Below, one piece after another: positions 12,225-23,320 of a DNA stretch of 64,000 bases (positions are counted from its first letter, which is position 1; each line of letters starts with the position of its first letter). Under the pieces are notes generated by a model. That model did not search any database and had not been told where the DNA came from. It saw nothing but the letters and a program-made list of their open reading frames with translations. Both the position numbers and the translations under genes were made by a program. Source of the stretch: Calliopum simillimum (taxonomy: Eukaryota; Arthropoda; Insecta; Diptera; Lauxaniidae); contig OX638371.1 of assembly GCA_951812925.1 (NCBI GenBank), forward strand, positions 49,264,101 through 49,328,100. The letters run 5' to 3'.

Positions 12225-12559
12225 TTTTTTTTAAACTTAGCATCTTACCATGGGTCTTTTTGTAATTGTTCTGTTCTCTCTGTTTAATACAAGTGTAATA
12301 AAGTAACTTACGAATAATTTTTAAGACAAATTAAGGAAGATTTCTAGAGTTTCCATAAGCATCAACACGGCAGCTATTACCTCACGTAGCTAAAAATGGA
12401 ACAAGGGTTTTTTTTAGTAAAAATTGCATAAACATCTAGTAAAACTCAGTTATTACTCCTGCGAAGATTTCAGAGAAAGATCTTCGAAGGTTTTGAAGCA
12501 ATAGGAATCTAAAAGTCCAAGCCCATACAAAAAATACAGAAAAGTTTTTTTTCTACTAA
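12225..12559. other. No recognised feature
   Basis: AT-rich stretch between the DINE-1-like element and a tandem-repeat block. I see no ORF with motifs. Confidence 0.35.
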
Positions 12560-13515
12560 ACTATTGGTTTTGGGAAAAAATGCTGCAAAACATAAATTGA
12601 TGGCAGTAATGAGCTCTATCGATTGGCATATTGTATTTAAAAAAAAGATCGGACGAAAAAGTTTCTAAGTCCCTTTCGATCCACTGTGCTCCTCCTTCAC
12701 CCGTATTTCGTCGTATCTCTGGAAATATTAGACTCAGGGGAATGAGATTCGGTACATATGTAATTGGCACTGTGAAAAATTTATTTAATAAAAACTGGGT
12801 GAGGCCACGCCCCCTCCTTCAAAAATAAAAATTTTTCCATATCTCTCAAACTATTTTACAAAAGTGAATAAGATTTCATTTCACGTAATGTAAAGCAACC
12901 AGGATATACCACTGTAATAATGTTTAAACCAATTTAAGTTAGTTGGTTGGTATGGAGCAGTATTTTTTCTTTTCTTATTTTTATTTCTTTGGTATAGACA
13001 CCAAACAAAAAATTTATTTGACCGTGGCGGGCCGTTGAAAGTCGGTAAACGCTATTTATATGAAAATAAGTAAACAATCAATCCTAACATTGAAACTATT
13101 TGACATAGGTAAATGAGATTTGCTACATATATGAACAATACTTGAATAAATAGTTTCCAACAAGAAATGGGCAGCGCCACGTCCCATTCACCCGAAATTT
13201 GTCGTATCTCTGAAAATATTGGACTCAGGTAAATGCGGTTTGGTACATATCTAATTGGCACTGAGAAAAAAATGTTCGATAAAAATTGGCGGGGCCAAAC
13301 CCCCTCATTAAAAAAAAAAAAAACAAATCTCTGAAACTATTTGACACAGGTGTTCGCATAACTTTATCTGAAATCAAATCTTTGGTTTTTTTAGAAAGCC
13401 TATAGGCGGGGCCAAACCCTTTCATTAAAAAAAAAAAACAAACCTTTGAAACTATTTGACACAGGCGTTCGCATAACTTCATCTGAAATCAAATCTTTGG
13501 TTTTTTTAGAATGAA
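12560..13515. repeat. Degenerate tandem repeat block
   Basis: Recurring modules are TCGTATCTCTGAAAATATT followed by GACTCAGG and GGTACATAT (near 12708 and 13202), GGGGCCAAACCC (13289 and 13406, spacing 117 bp) and AAACTATTTGACACAGG (13331 and 13448) followed by TTCGCATAACTT. The last two units are the most alike. It could be an old satellite or the internal repeats of a decayed element. The frames inside are repeat artefacts. Confidence 0.65.
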
Positions 13516-14477
13516 ACTGCTAGCCAGTTGCAATAACCACATCCATATACATAGCATGTCCAGGCATGCTGCAGGTTCGGCAAGTTGGTTTCTGATCTTA
13601 TAACTATATAGCTGTTATCAGGTTTTTAGCTAAAAAATATCATGTCTAGTTATAAGACTTTAGACATAAGGAAAATAATGTTTTTTAACTTTCGGAGATA
13701 AAGAAAAGATATCGATTAAATTCAGAGTAGGTTTTGAAGTAAATAATTAGCATTTTCAAGTTAGATTTTAATATATTTATTAACATATTTCGGTAGCTTC
13801 AGAGGCTAAAAGTAATACCCAAAAAAGGTTTTTGAAAATTTTAATTTTTCAAAAATTTATGAGTGATTGAAAACTTTGGGTATTTTTTTTTTTTTTTTAA
13901 TTAAAATATATCAGCGAATAATTACTGAATTTTAATGAAAATTGGATTGTATGTTAAGGAATTGTAAAGGAAAAAAAATAACGTAAAGAACTTATAATTT
14001 GTTTATAAATAATTAATTGTACAATTAACGAATGGTAATTTAACTGACTTCTCGGTGTTGTAGGAGAAAATTTAAAAAAAAAAATATGCTTAAAACTATC
14101 AACTTAACAACTGCACAAGAAAATTTTAGTGATCTCTTACCAGAAAAAAGATCTGAACGACTTAATATGCTAGATAGCGGCCGAGGCTAGATGTAAGAAG
14201 ACACAAAAACAAACACAACAAATGAAAATCACACGCAACACGTATTGCTCGCATTTGTTATTTCACTCGTATTAATTGTTTTATTTTTATCATGGTGCCA
14301 TTCGTTCAAGCCGTATAGTGATAATTTTCTTGAGTGTAAAAAAACCCTCAGGGACAATTTTTTGTTAGTCTAGGCCTCCTCTATCACCTCCCAGAAGCCT
14401 TGTAATCTTATGCAATACACCCTGTATATACCATAGCTTCCAGGAATGATCAACTAAACCGATGTAAAGAGATATAC
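13516..14477. other. No gene; decayed fold-back arm near 13640-13890
   Basis: TTTTTTAACTTTCGGAGATA followed by GATATCG and GTAGGTTTTGAAG (13680-13735) matches the arm module of the fold-back family seen at 15890, 17090 and 39405. The rest of the stretch shows nothing I can name. Confidence 0.4.
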
Positions 14478-14611
14478 TGAATCCCACGTCTACCACATCC
14501 CCTAAATCAGAATTTCCAACTTCAATTGCAGCAGTGACATGCAGTATTAGTCGGATACAAACACAGCTACCTACAACAGATGAAATGCCGAAGGCATTGA
14601 TCAAATAACAT
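14478..14611 (+). pseudogene. Short sense fragment of the RTE LINE
   Basis: Matches the linker before the reverse transcriptase of the LINE at 2117-5621 (about its bases 3994-4110, CTACCACATCCC onwards). It then skips to a few bases near 4150 (GATCAAATAAC). Truncated on both sides and non-functional. Confidence 0.75.
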
Positions 14612-14620
14612 GTCCCAGTG

Positions 14621-16762
14621 CACGGTGCTATTGAACAGTCGATAAGTTTTTTGGCTATGTGGAGAAAATCTGTGAATGGGGTTTCATTTGTATTAGCTTA
14701 GTGGTCTGAAAAATGCAAGCCCCGAAATCGTAGCTGATCATCCCCGCGAATTATCGCAAAAATACATATCCCATATAAATAAAAAAAAAATCGGGAAAAA
14801 AACCACAACAAACAAATATAAAAATAGTTATATTTAATGTATTTTGCAATGCTGAATCTGAATCTGGCCTTAAAATTGCTATATTTCATACGGTTTTTGA
14901 GATATCTTAGCCTAAACAAGGAAAAAATACCGTTTTTGCTATATTTTGAAGCTATATAACTAGAATATAGAATTCTCATACGCAGAATTCGATACAATAT
15001 CTGAAAGCTCCAATCTTTATACCCTACACCCAGGGTATATTCACTTTGTCCTTCCGTTTGTAACGCAGAGAAGGAGGCGTGGCAGATATAGAAAAGTATA
15101 TATATTCTTGATCAGCGTCACCTCCTGAGTCGATATAGCCATGTCCGTCTGTCTGGCTGGCTGGCTGGCTGGGAAAACTGAGCAAGATAATTCAATGAAA
15201 TTTGGTACACTGCCTCCGTCGTCAAAGTTAGCTCGGGGGATTGAAAATGAGCAAAATCGGTCAACAGACACGCCTACCGCCCATACAAAAATTATATTCA
15301 AAATGCAATTTTAGGAGTATTTTTCACGACAATGCAACCACGATACACATAAGTACTACAAATTGTAAGCGCAAGCTCTTATAAAAAACTGAGCGAATTC
15401 GGACAAGAGGGCGTGGCACCTCCCATACAAGCAAAAGCTTCAAAACGCTATACTGAAAGCGTTTTTTGATATATTCGAACCAACTTCGACTCAGACACTA
15501 AAAATTATAAATGAAAGCTCTCAGCAAAAATTGGTTGAAATCGTACAAGGGGGCGTGGCACCTCCCATATAAGCAAAAGTTTCAAAATGCTATACTGAAA
15601 AAGTTTTTTGAGATAATCCAACTAAATTTCACTCTGACACTAAAAACTATAAATGCAAGCTCTGAACAAAAACTGGGTGTACTCGGACAAGAGGGCGTGG
15701 CACCTCTCATATAAGCAAAATTTTCAAAATACTGCAGTGTAGGGTATTTATTTTTTGGCCAGGCCAAAATTTACACCCTTACTAGTTTTCTTTAAAACCG
15801 CATTAAAATTATGTCAATAACTTAATTTTTCATCGAAATATCGTAGACTGAATTAATGAAAAAACACGTTTTTTGCACTTTTTTAAGTTTTTAGGTTAGG
15901 ATATCTCCGAGAAAAATAAAGATATCGACATTATTTGAATTAGGTTTAGAAGATTGATTAGAGTTTTCCATTTCTGCATCAGAATTTACGGATATACGTC
16001 TAGTTATACGTCCTGTTTCGTGATCCTGGGAAAAGCTGAATGTGGTATTATACACGCGATGCACACATGCATAAGTATTCAACAAAACACCCATTAATTT
16101 TCGATGTGTTTTGCGATGCTATGTTTTGTTGCTGTGTTTTGGAGCTATATAACAGGACGTATGTCCGTAAAATCTGATGCAGAAATAGAAAGCTCTAATC
16201 AATCTTCTAAAACCAATTCAAATAATGTCGATATCTTTATTTTTCTCGGAGATATCCTAACCTAAAAAGTTAAAAAAGTGCAAAAAACGTGTTTTGTCAT
16301 TACTTCAGTCTACGATATTTCGAAGAAAAATTAAGCTATGGACATAATTTAAATGCGGTTTTAAAGAAAAAGAATTGGAGCTTTCAGATAATTTATCGAA
16401 TTTTGAGTATGAATGTTCTATATTCTAGTTATATAGCTTCAAAATATAGCAAAAACGATATTTTTTCCTTGCTTAGGCTAAGATATCTCAAAAACCGTAT
16501 GAGATATGGCAATTTAAAGGCCAGATTCAGATTCAGCATTGCAAAATACATTAAATATAACTATTTTTATATTTGTTTGTTGTGGTTTTTTTTCCGATTT
16601 TATTTTATATGGGATATGTATTTTTGCGATAATTCGCGGGGATGATCAGCTACGATTTCGGGGTTTGCATTTTTCAGACCACTAAGCTAATACAAATGAA
16701 ACCCCATTCACAGATTTTCTCCACATAGCCAAAAAACCTATCGACTGTTCAAGAGCACCGTG
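14621..16762. mobile_element. Fold-back element FB-1, CACGGTG termini, AGTG target duplication
   Basis: The left end CACGGTGCTATTGAAC and right end GAGCACCGTG are inverted. The arms are about 620 bp (14621-15018 plus 15788-16015 against 16140-16762) around a loop of roughly 125 bp. AGTG at 14617-14620 and 16763-16766 flanks it exactly, which supports a 4-bp target duplication. A DINE-1-like element sits in the left arm; the right arm shows the uninterrupted sequence. The ORFs in the arms are mirror images and not genes. It belongs with FB-2 and FB-3 below. CAC termini with 4-bp duplications recall Chapaev-type (CMC) transposons, which is an inference. Confidence 0.82.
15019..15787 (+). mobile_element. 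DINE-1/mini-me-like element, copy 2, inserted between two Ts
   Basis: Starts ATACCCTACACCCAGGGTAT. It has the core TATATATTCTTGATCAGC followed by GTCCGTCTGTCTGGCTGG (the mini-me GTCY-like microsatellite), then three tandem units whose GCGTGG motifs at 15411, 15553 and 15695 give a period of 142 bp. It ends with the hairpin TTGGCCAGGCCAA and ACTAGTT. The other arm of FB-1 (16370-16385) supplies the empty site. The insertion falls within a T run with no duplication, as Helentrons and their HINE derivatives do, and the terminal CTAGT fits a Helitron 3' end. Confidence 0.75.
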
Positions 16763-17690
16763 AGTGTGCCAGACGGTTCATATCTTCGCTTTTTTACCCG
16801 TTACGAATCCGTTACTGATCCGTTTGCGGAACAAGTTGCAAAAAAAAAACGATTCGCTTTTTTTTGGGAATCTCTCCCGCCAACGGATCAGTAACGGATC
16901 CGTAAAATCCAAAAAAAAAAACGATTCGCTTTTTTTTTTGGGAATCTCTCCCGCCAACGGATCAGTAACGGATTTGAGATTTGAGTAAAGGAGATTTGAA
17001 CCGTCTGGCACACTGGGGTTTCATGTTTCTAAGAGATATCGTAGACCGAAATATTGGAAAAACGGTTTTTTGCACTTTTTGTCTTTTTAGGTTAGGATAT
17101 CTCTGAGGAAAAAAAGATACCAACATAATTTAAATTAGATTTTAAAGACATAGATTAGGACTTTCAAGTCTCTCACCAGATTTAACTAAATTAAAATTTC
17201 TTTCACATTTTAAACTTGTTCAACGAACCGACTACTTTTAAATTCAGCCGTATGCCATACATGTAACAAACAAATGTTCGCTATATTACAGAACAGTTGA
17301 ACAGTTTTTGTTTTTCTTCTTGAATCAAGTTTACGTTGCATTGCAATAAAAATTTGCTTTTGTTACTTTAATATACATGAATTTTATCACTGAAAATCTG
17401 ATTTTTTTTTTTTTTTTTCAACTTTTACTCGGGGTGTCAAACGGCTGAATTTAGAAGTAGTCGGTTCGTTGAACATGTTTAAAATGTGAAAGAAATTTTA
17501 ATTTCGTTAATTCTGGTAAGAAACTTTAAAGTCCTAATCTATGTCTTTAAAACCTAATTTAAATTATGTTGATATCTTTTTTTTCCTCAGAGATATCCTA
17601 ACCCAAAAATACAAAAAAGTGCAAAAAACTGTTTTTCCAATATTTCGGTCTACGATATCTCTTAGAAACATGAAGATAATTTAAATTAGG

Positions 17691-18066
17691 TGTTTATGCC
17701 AGATGGCAACACCTTTTTTTTATCATTTAACATAACATTGCGCTGTTGCCTAAACTGTGGCAATAATTTTATAGATTTTTTAGAATTTAAATATTTTCAA
17801 TGTTGGTAGTTAAAACCATTATCTTGCAACCTTTAGTATAGAATTTAAATCTAAGTGACCTCCAATTCACTTTTGCTGTGTACTCCATATTGGTAAGAAC
17901 AACGCTCAATAAAACCATATTGAAATATAAACCATATTCTTTCATTTTTTCCATTTCTAAATAAAATTTCAAACTTTTTCCGAGTTTGGAATTTTATCAA
18001 TTTCAGAGAACAGCTTCATATCTTTTGGCTTTTCCCATCCAGCGTTCTAACGTTTCCACGTTTTCA
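17691..18066 (+). repeat. BEL 5' LTR, 376 bp
   Basis: Starts TGTTTATGCC and ends GTTTTCA. Nearly identical to 28783-29157; the differences I saw include one indel near 17936 and a few substitutions. That suggests a moderate-to-recent insertion age. It carries AATAAAACC and AATAAAATT motifs that could serve for polyadenylation. Confidence 0.9.
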
Positions 18067-18068
18067 TT

Positions 18069-18090
18069 TGGTCCATCTCCGAGCCGGATA
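18069..18090 (+). other. Putative primer-binding site, tRNA-Tyr-like
   Basis: Two bases after the LTR the sequence runs TGGTCCATCTCCGAGCCGGA. Apart from a short insertion, this is complementary to the 3' end expected for insect tRNA-Tyr (its terminal CCGGCTCGGAGGACCA-type sequence). Position and the leading TGG fit a minus-strand primer site. The tRNA assignment comes from recalled tRNA sequence and should be checked. Confidence 0.55.
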
Positions 18091-18568
18091 TTCAGGAAAA
18101 GATTTCATTGTTCTCTAAGTCTCCAACTTTTGAAAGATCTCCAACAAAACTTGTTTCATTTGGGCAGCAAGTCCAATTCTCAACAAAGCGGCATATCCAA
18201 TTCTCATCAAAGCAGCGATTCCAACTTCTCATCTAAGTCTACAAATTTCGAAGAAGGTACGTTTGCATTATTTCTATGTAAATTTAGTTCTTGAGAGCCA
18301 CTCCTATTGCGCGTATCGGTGTATCGGTAGCATAATAAAAAATAGTGGAAAAAACACGAAAAAAGAAATCTAAAAAAACGCATGTAGTATAACTCGTGAA
18401 ACAAAAAACTAAAAAACTCAATCAGAGTAAAAATTTGCATTCAAAATTAACAAAAAAATTAGTCTAAAGTGTAAAAAAAAGTAAATTCCTTCAAAAACTG
18501 AAAAACTCCTAGAAAAAATTAGTGAAAAAATAAATTGTGAAGGCGGAAAGAAATTCAGATCGAAAAAA

Positions 18569-19579
18569 AACTAGTAAGGGTGTAAAATTTGGCCTGGCCA
18601 AACATTAAATACCCTACACTGCAGTATTTTTAAAATTTTGCTCATATGGGAGGCGCTACGCCCTCTTGTTCGAGTTCACCCAGTTTTTGTTCAGAGCTTG
18701 CATTTATAGTTTTAAATGTCTGAGTGAAAAATGTTTTCAGCATAGTGTTTTGAAGCTTTTGCTTATATAGGAGGTGCCACGCCCTCTTGTCCGAGTTTCT
18801 CTAGTTTTAGCTTAGAGCGTGCATTTATAGTCTTTAGTATTTGAGTGAAATTTGTTTGGATTATCTCAAAAAACTCTTTCCGTATGGCATTTTGAAACTT
18901 TTGCTCATATGGGAGGTGCTACGCCCCCTTGTCCGATTTCACCCAATTTTTGTTGAGAGCTTTCATTTATAGTTCTTAGTGTCTGAGTTAAATTTGGTTC
19001 GAATATCTCAAAAATCGCTTTCAGTATAGCGTTTTGAAGCTTTTGCTTATATGGGAGGTGCCACGCCCCCTTGTCCGATTTCACCCAATTTTTGTCGAGA
19101 GCTTTCATTTATAGTTCTTAGTGTCTGAGTTAAATTTGGTTCGAATATCTCAAAAATCGCTTTCAGTATAGCGTTTTGAAGCTTTTGCTTATATGGGAGG
19201 TGCCACGCTCTTTTGTCCGAGTTCGCTCAGTTTTTTCTCAGAGCTTGCGCTTACAATTTCTAGTATTTATGTGTATTTTGGTTGCATTGTCGTGAAAAAT
19301 ACTCCTAAAATTGCATTTTGAATATATTTTTTGTATGGGCGGTAGGCGTGTCCGTTAACCGATTTTGCTCATTTTCAATCCCCCGAGCTATCTTTGATGA
19401 CGGAGGCAGGGTACCACCCAGCCAGCCACCCAGCCAGCCAGCCAGACAGACGGACATGGCTATATCGACTCAGGGGGTGACGCTGATCAAGAATATATAT
19501 ACTTTTCTATACCTGCCACGCCTCCTTCTCTGCGTTACAAACGGAAGGACAAAGTGAATATACCCTGGGTGTAGGGTAT
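18569..19579 (-). mobile_element. DINE-1/mini-me-like element, copy 3, in the BEL leader
   Basis: Minus-strand orientation: 5' hairpin at 19579-19560, core near 19500-19480, microsatellite near 19450-19415, five tandem units, and 3' end CCCTTACTAG at 18571. Unit landmarks at 18658, 18779, 18921, 19063 and 19205 give a period of 142 bp apart from one shortened unit. Units 18937-19078 and 19079-19220 are almost identical, so tandem amplification is recent. It lies in an A run, as expected for insertion between two Ts. Confidence 0.75.
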
Positions 19580-21473
19580 AAAAAGGATTAAATCTTAAAT
19601 TAAAGGTAAAAATATTAAAAATCATAAAATAATAAAGTTCATAAAGTGGTTCCAAAAGTGGACTAAATGCAGTAAATGTGAAAAACTAAATAAGAAAAAT
19701 AAAAAAAAAAAAAAAAAAATAAAAAGTTAAACATTTTGAAAAATAAAAAAAAAAAAAAAAATCAAAAGTTAAACATTTTGAAAAAGTAAAAAAGAAAGTC
19801 AAATTTCGCATTTTAAAATATATAAAAATTTGTAGCAAAAAGTTTTATAAAAGAAAGAAAAAATCCAAGGTACTGCATTTTTTCCCGCCATTTTTCCGTT
19901 GGTTATATTTCTTATATACTTATATATTGTCATTCCAATCAACATACATATATATTTATATATCTGAATACATATTTCATTTTCCCCTCAACATTTCGTT
20001 AACATACATACATTTTCGAATACAGTTTTTGTTTCCAAGAGATCTGTTAAGACTTCTGGCGTCAGAACTTCTCTCTCACCAGGTCTAGCAACATTTCTCA
20101 TTTTCGTAATTGTTAAACACATTTCGAATTGGTTTAGCAACATCTTTTTATGAAACTTCCACTTCATAAAAAGATCTCCATTTCTCTCTCTCAGCAACTT
20201 TTAGTTCCATTTCTTATACTGTTCCATACTTTAACAAAAAGGTCGTTGAACTTTTAATGTAAAAATTTCTAGCAACATTACATGCATTGAGGTTTACATG
20301 AAACTTTATATGGTCATTTGTAAATTCAAAAAATTTATGAAATTTTAATTTTTTTTTTGAAAATAAATTTCTCCAAAATCTTTTTATATTGTGAAATACT
20401 GATAAAAAATAAAATAAATTGTTATTCCTGCACAAATTAAAAAATTTTCAAAATAGAAAAGAAAAATTTAAAATCACCTTAAATCATTTAAAAATAAAAT
20501 ATTTTATTAGCTGAATTGTGTATTTCAAAGATATTTTCAAAAAGAAGAAAGATCTCACTTTGTGTTGAAAAATTTCAAAATTCTTTTTTTAAGTGTTATT
20601 TAAAAAAGTGATATATTTTTTAAAAATTTTAATTTTTGAATTAAAGTTTTCTTTAAGAGCTTTAAAATTCCAAAAATTAAAAATAATAATAAGCAAAAAA
20701 AGGAACAAAAAAAATCCAATAATCAATTAAAAAATTCAAGTGAAGATTAAATTATATCGCTTCCTGCGGTATAGAATAATCTTACAATTCCAATTGTTTT
20801 CCATTTGTGTCGCGAAGTCTTTTTTTCGTTCGAAAAAATCGTCACTTAATTCGAGTTTCAAAGTTTTTATTAGACGTCTGCAAGCTATTTTCCTAGCTGC
20901 ATTTCTATCGCGAAGTATTGTATCTAGAAGACTTAAAATTTTTTTTGTTTGCTCTAGGTACATTTGTGTGCTATTCAATTTCACGATAAAAATTCGTTTC
21001 TATAACAACGACCGCAACTTTTTTCTGCTAAAGAAAAGTGAGTTTTCGGTCTTATAGAAATTAAGTTCAAATTTTATATCTTGTTACATAAAATTTCGGG
21101 CAGTTCTTTATTACATTTTTTGGTCTTTTTCTTCGAAAAAGAATTTCTTTGTTTTCTGGAGATACGCTTGATTTTTGGTCTTTTCAAAGTGCTGAAAAGG
21201 ATTCCTTCATTGCTTTTGTTTGGGTAGATTTGGGTATCTCAAAAAATTTATTAAATTTTTCTGAATATCGTCTAGCGCGTCCTATTTTTCAGATTCATCG
21301 GTTTTTCCTTATTTGATTACTCTCCAATTTGTTTCGGGTTTTCGAATTTTTTGGTTGTCTTATTTCGGTTTCTCTTTATCAGCTTCAATTCATAGTGTAA
21401 GGATACACTATCCTGAAGCTTGGTTCATTCTTTATATAATTTTTTCTTGCTTGGTAATTTGTTGGTGGTCACA
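19580..21473 (+). other. BEL 5' leader
   Basis: About 1.9 kb of very AT-rich sequence between the DINE-1-like copy and gag. The frames at 19988-21057 are short, without motifs, and open on both strands, so I do not call genes here. Confidence 0.4.
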
Positions 21474-22394
21474 ATGTCTTTTTTGGAAACATTCATTCTT
21501 GTGTCTGATAGTTTAGTTGAGTTCGAAACAGATTTTAATGGATTGCCACAATCGGACTTTACTAGTCACTCCTTAGAAGTCCATCGGGAGGAGCTGCGAT
21601 CAATTTGGAATAATGTCAAGACTGGTTATAATGCCTGTATACGGGAGCTATCAGCAGCTGCTGCAGCTGCAAATGATGGTGAGGAAACTGATCTTGAGCC
21701 AATAAAGAATCGGTATCGTAGAACATATCATGCATACGTTCGATGCATTGGAAAAGTCGCGCAGCTCATTCAAGAGCACACTTTGACAATCCCCACACCG
21801 CCAACAACATCCACACAGTTAAGCGAAAGACCTCTCGAATCTCAGGGAAGCAATTTCCGGTTACCACCATGCGACATGGAAGTTTTCCGAGGTGACTACC
21901 TATCCTGGCCATCCTTCCGTGATATGTTCACGGCTATCTACATCAACAATTCCAGGTTGAGTCCTGTGGAAAAGCTATTTCATTTGAACCAGAAGACACA
22001 AGGTGAAGCACGCGACATCGTGAAGAAGGCTCCTTTAACCAACGATGGGTTTAATTTGGCCTGGAGTAGTCTTAAGGATAGGTTCGAAAATAAGAAAATT
22101 CTAGTCAACAGCCAACTTAGAATTTTGTTTAGCTTAAACCATGTGACCACCGAGTCTGGAAGTGCTATCAAAAAACTTCAACGCGATATACAAAGTTGTA
22201 TATCAGCGCTTACTTTGTATAACATTCAAATTCAAAATTGGGATCCTATTTTTGTTTTTCTGTGCTCCAGTCGCTTACCTGATGCAACGCTTGCACTTTG
22301 GGAGCAATCCCTTAGAAACAAAACAGATATTCCTTCCTGGGCTGAACTTGATACATTTCTAACTAACCGATATCAAACACTTGAAACTGTTTTA
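21474..22394 (+). CDS. BEL gag, N-terminal 307 codons, cut by a Tc1
   Basis: Structural capsid protein of a BEL/Pao element. ATG at 21474 (MSFLETF...) is preferred over the in-frame ATG at 21420 because the upstream 18 residues are hydrophobic and follow an AT-rich leader. The stretch LPPCDMEVFRGDYLSWPSF followed by RDMF and HLNQKTQGEAR is typical of BEL gag (the DUF1759-type region). The frame now stops at 22409 only because it reads into the Tc1 terminus. Skipping the Tc1 plus one TA copy, codons continue in frame from 23321 into pol, so the ancestor had a single gag-pol frame here. Confidence 0.85.
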
Positions 22395-23318
22395 CAGTCT
22401 GTTAAATAAGAGCGTGGTCATTGTTGTGAGAAAATGAAAATACCCATTGCAAAAATTCTTTTTAATATTGATTTATTTGATCGAAAACTTCAATGCAAAT
22501 ACATTAATAGCAGGTCCAATCACCCCCAGCATCAATTATAGCTTGACATCTTCGCGACATACTTTGAACAAGATTTTGCGCATACTCTTCTGAAAACGAC
22601 CTCCAAATTTTGTGAATGCGTCGAACCAGCTGTTTCAAGTTGCAGGGTCGGTTTTTCTGAAGCTTCATCTTCATTTGCGCCCAAACGTTTTCAATTGGAT
22701 TGGCATCGGGCGACTGAGACGGCCAATCCAAAGTCACGACACCATTTTGTCTTTGGCCCATTCAAGACGTTTTTGGACATGTTTTTCACTGAGCATCGGT
22801 TTTTGCAAAGTACTTCGGTATTTCACACTATTTGCAATCAAATGATTACGAATAGTTCCGTGGGAGATATTCAAACCTTTTTGGGACAATTTCGAAGCAC
22901 CTTCACGCAAAGTTAATGTTGGATTTTTCGAAAATAGAGCACAGATCAGTTTTTCCTGTTTTTCCGTCACTACAACGACAGACCCCCGATTTGGAAAGTC
23001 ATCGACATTTTTTTCTTCTTTGAAGCGATTCACCCACTTACTCACAAACTGTTTCGACTTTTGCATATACTTCGCAGCCGCCGCTTGGGTCATTTTGGGA
23101 CCTTTGGGGTGCAAACACAAAAAAACGGCTTCAAAGCGCGACGCGTACGCGGTACTCATTTTGGAAAAATGCTGAGAACGCATTAAAAAGAGTGGTCAGC
23201 TGATTCACTTTCACGAAGCATGAAGGACAATACTGCCCTCTGTGTGAGAAAAAAAAATTACAGCATTATACTTTACCGATCGCGAGTAATCGTGACCACG
23301 CTCTTATTTAACAGACTG
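22395..23318 (-). mobile_element. Tc1-like (DD34E-type) element, internally deleted, 924 bp
   Basis: The TIR CAGTCTGTTAAATAAGAGCG at the left equals the complement of the right end. TA flanks both sides (22393-22394 and 23319-23320), and removing one TA plus the element restores the gag-pol frame. The interior carries only the two ends of a transposase gene in minus orientation. Confidence 0.88.
22504..23183 (-). pseudogene. Deleted Tc1-like transposase
   Basis: The N-terminal part (23183-22740) holds a helix-turn-helix region (MTQAAAAKYMQKSKQFVSKW, then a second HTH with GTIRNHL), as in DNA-binding domains of Tc1 proteins. It is fused to the C-terminal part (SQSPDANPIENVWAQMK, ending DAGGDWTCY) with the third catalytic Glu. 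The middle, including the first two Asp residues, is deleted, and the two parts lie in different frames. It cannot catalyse transposition, but its TIRs could be used in trans. Confidence 0.85.
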
Positions 23319-23320
23319 TA

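Larger units (their letters stand above)
14614..17017. mobile_element. 258-bp TIR element split by a fold-back element
   Basis: The right end reads GAACCGTCTGGCACACTGGG (16998-17017). Its complement CCCAGTGTGCCAGACGG is found only by joining CCCAGTG at 14614-14620 to TGCCAGACGG at 16767, across the fold-back element 14621-16762. Without it the element is about 258 bp. The interior holds CGGATCAGTAACGGAT twice in direct orientation, about 70 bp apart (near 16875 and 16957), and once inverted near 16806. No coding capacity. Superfamily unknown. Confidence 0.7.

Noticed and set aside
12560..13515. CRISPR-like array or protein genes from the 65-85 codon ORFs
   Set aside because: Repeat spacing and units are irregular, the setting is eukaryotic, and the frames are repeat artefacts.
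14621..16762. FB-1 as a Transib/RAG-like element because of CACGGTG ends
   Set aside because: Transib duplications are 5 bp; here and in two relatives they are exactly 4 bp.
20736..21057. ORFs on both strands in the BEL leader
   Set aside because: Mirror frames in low-complexity sequence; BEL leaders are normally non-coding.
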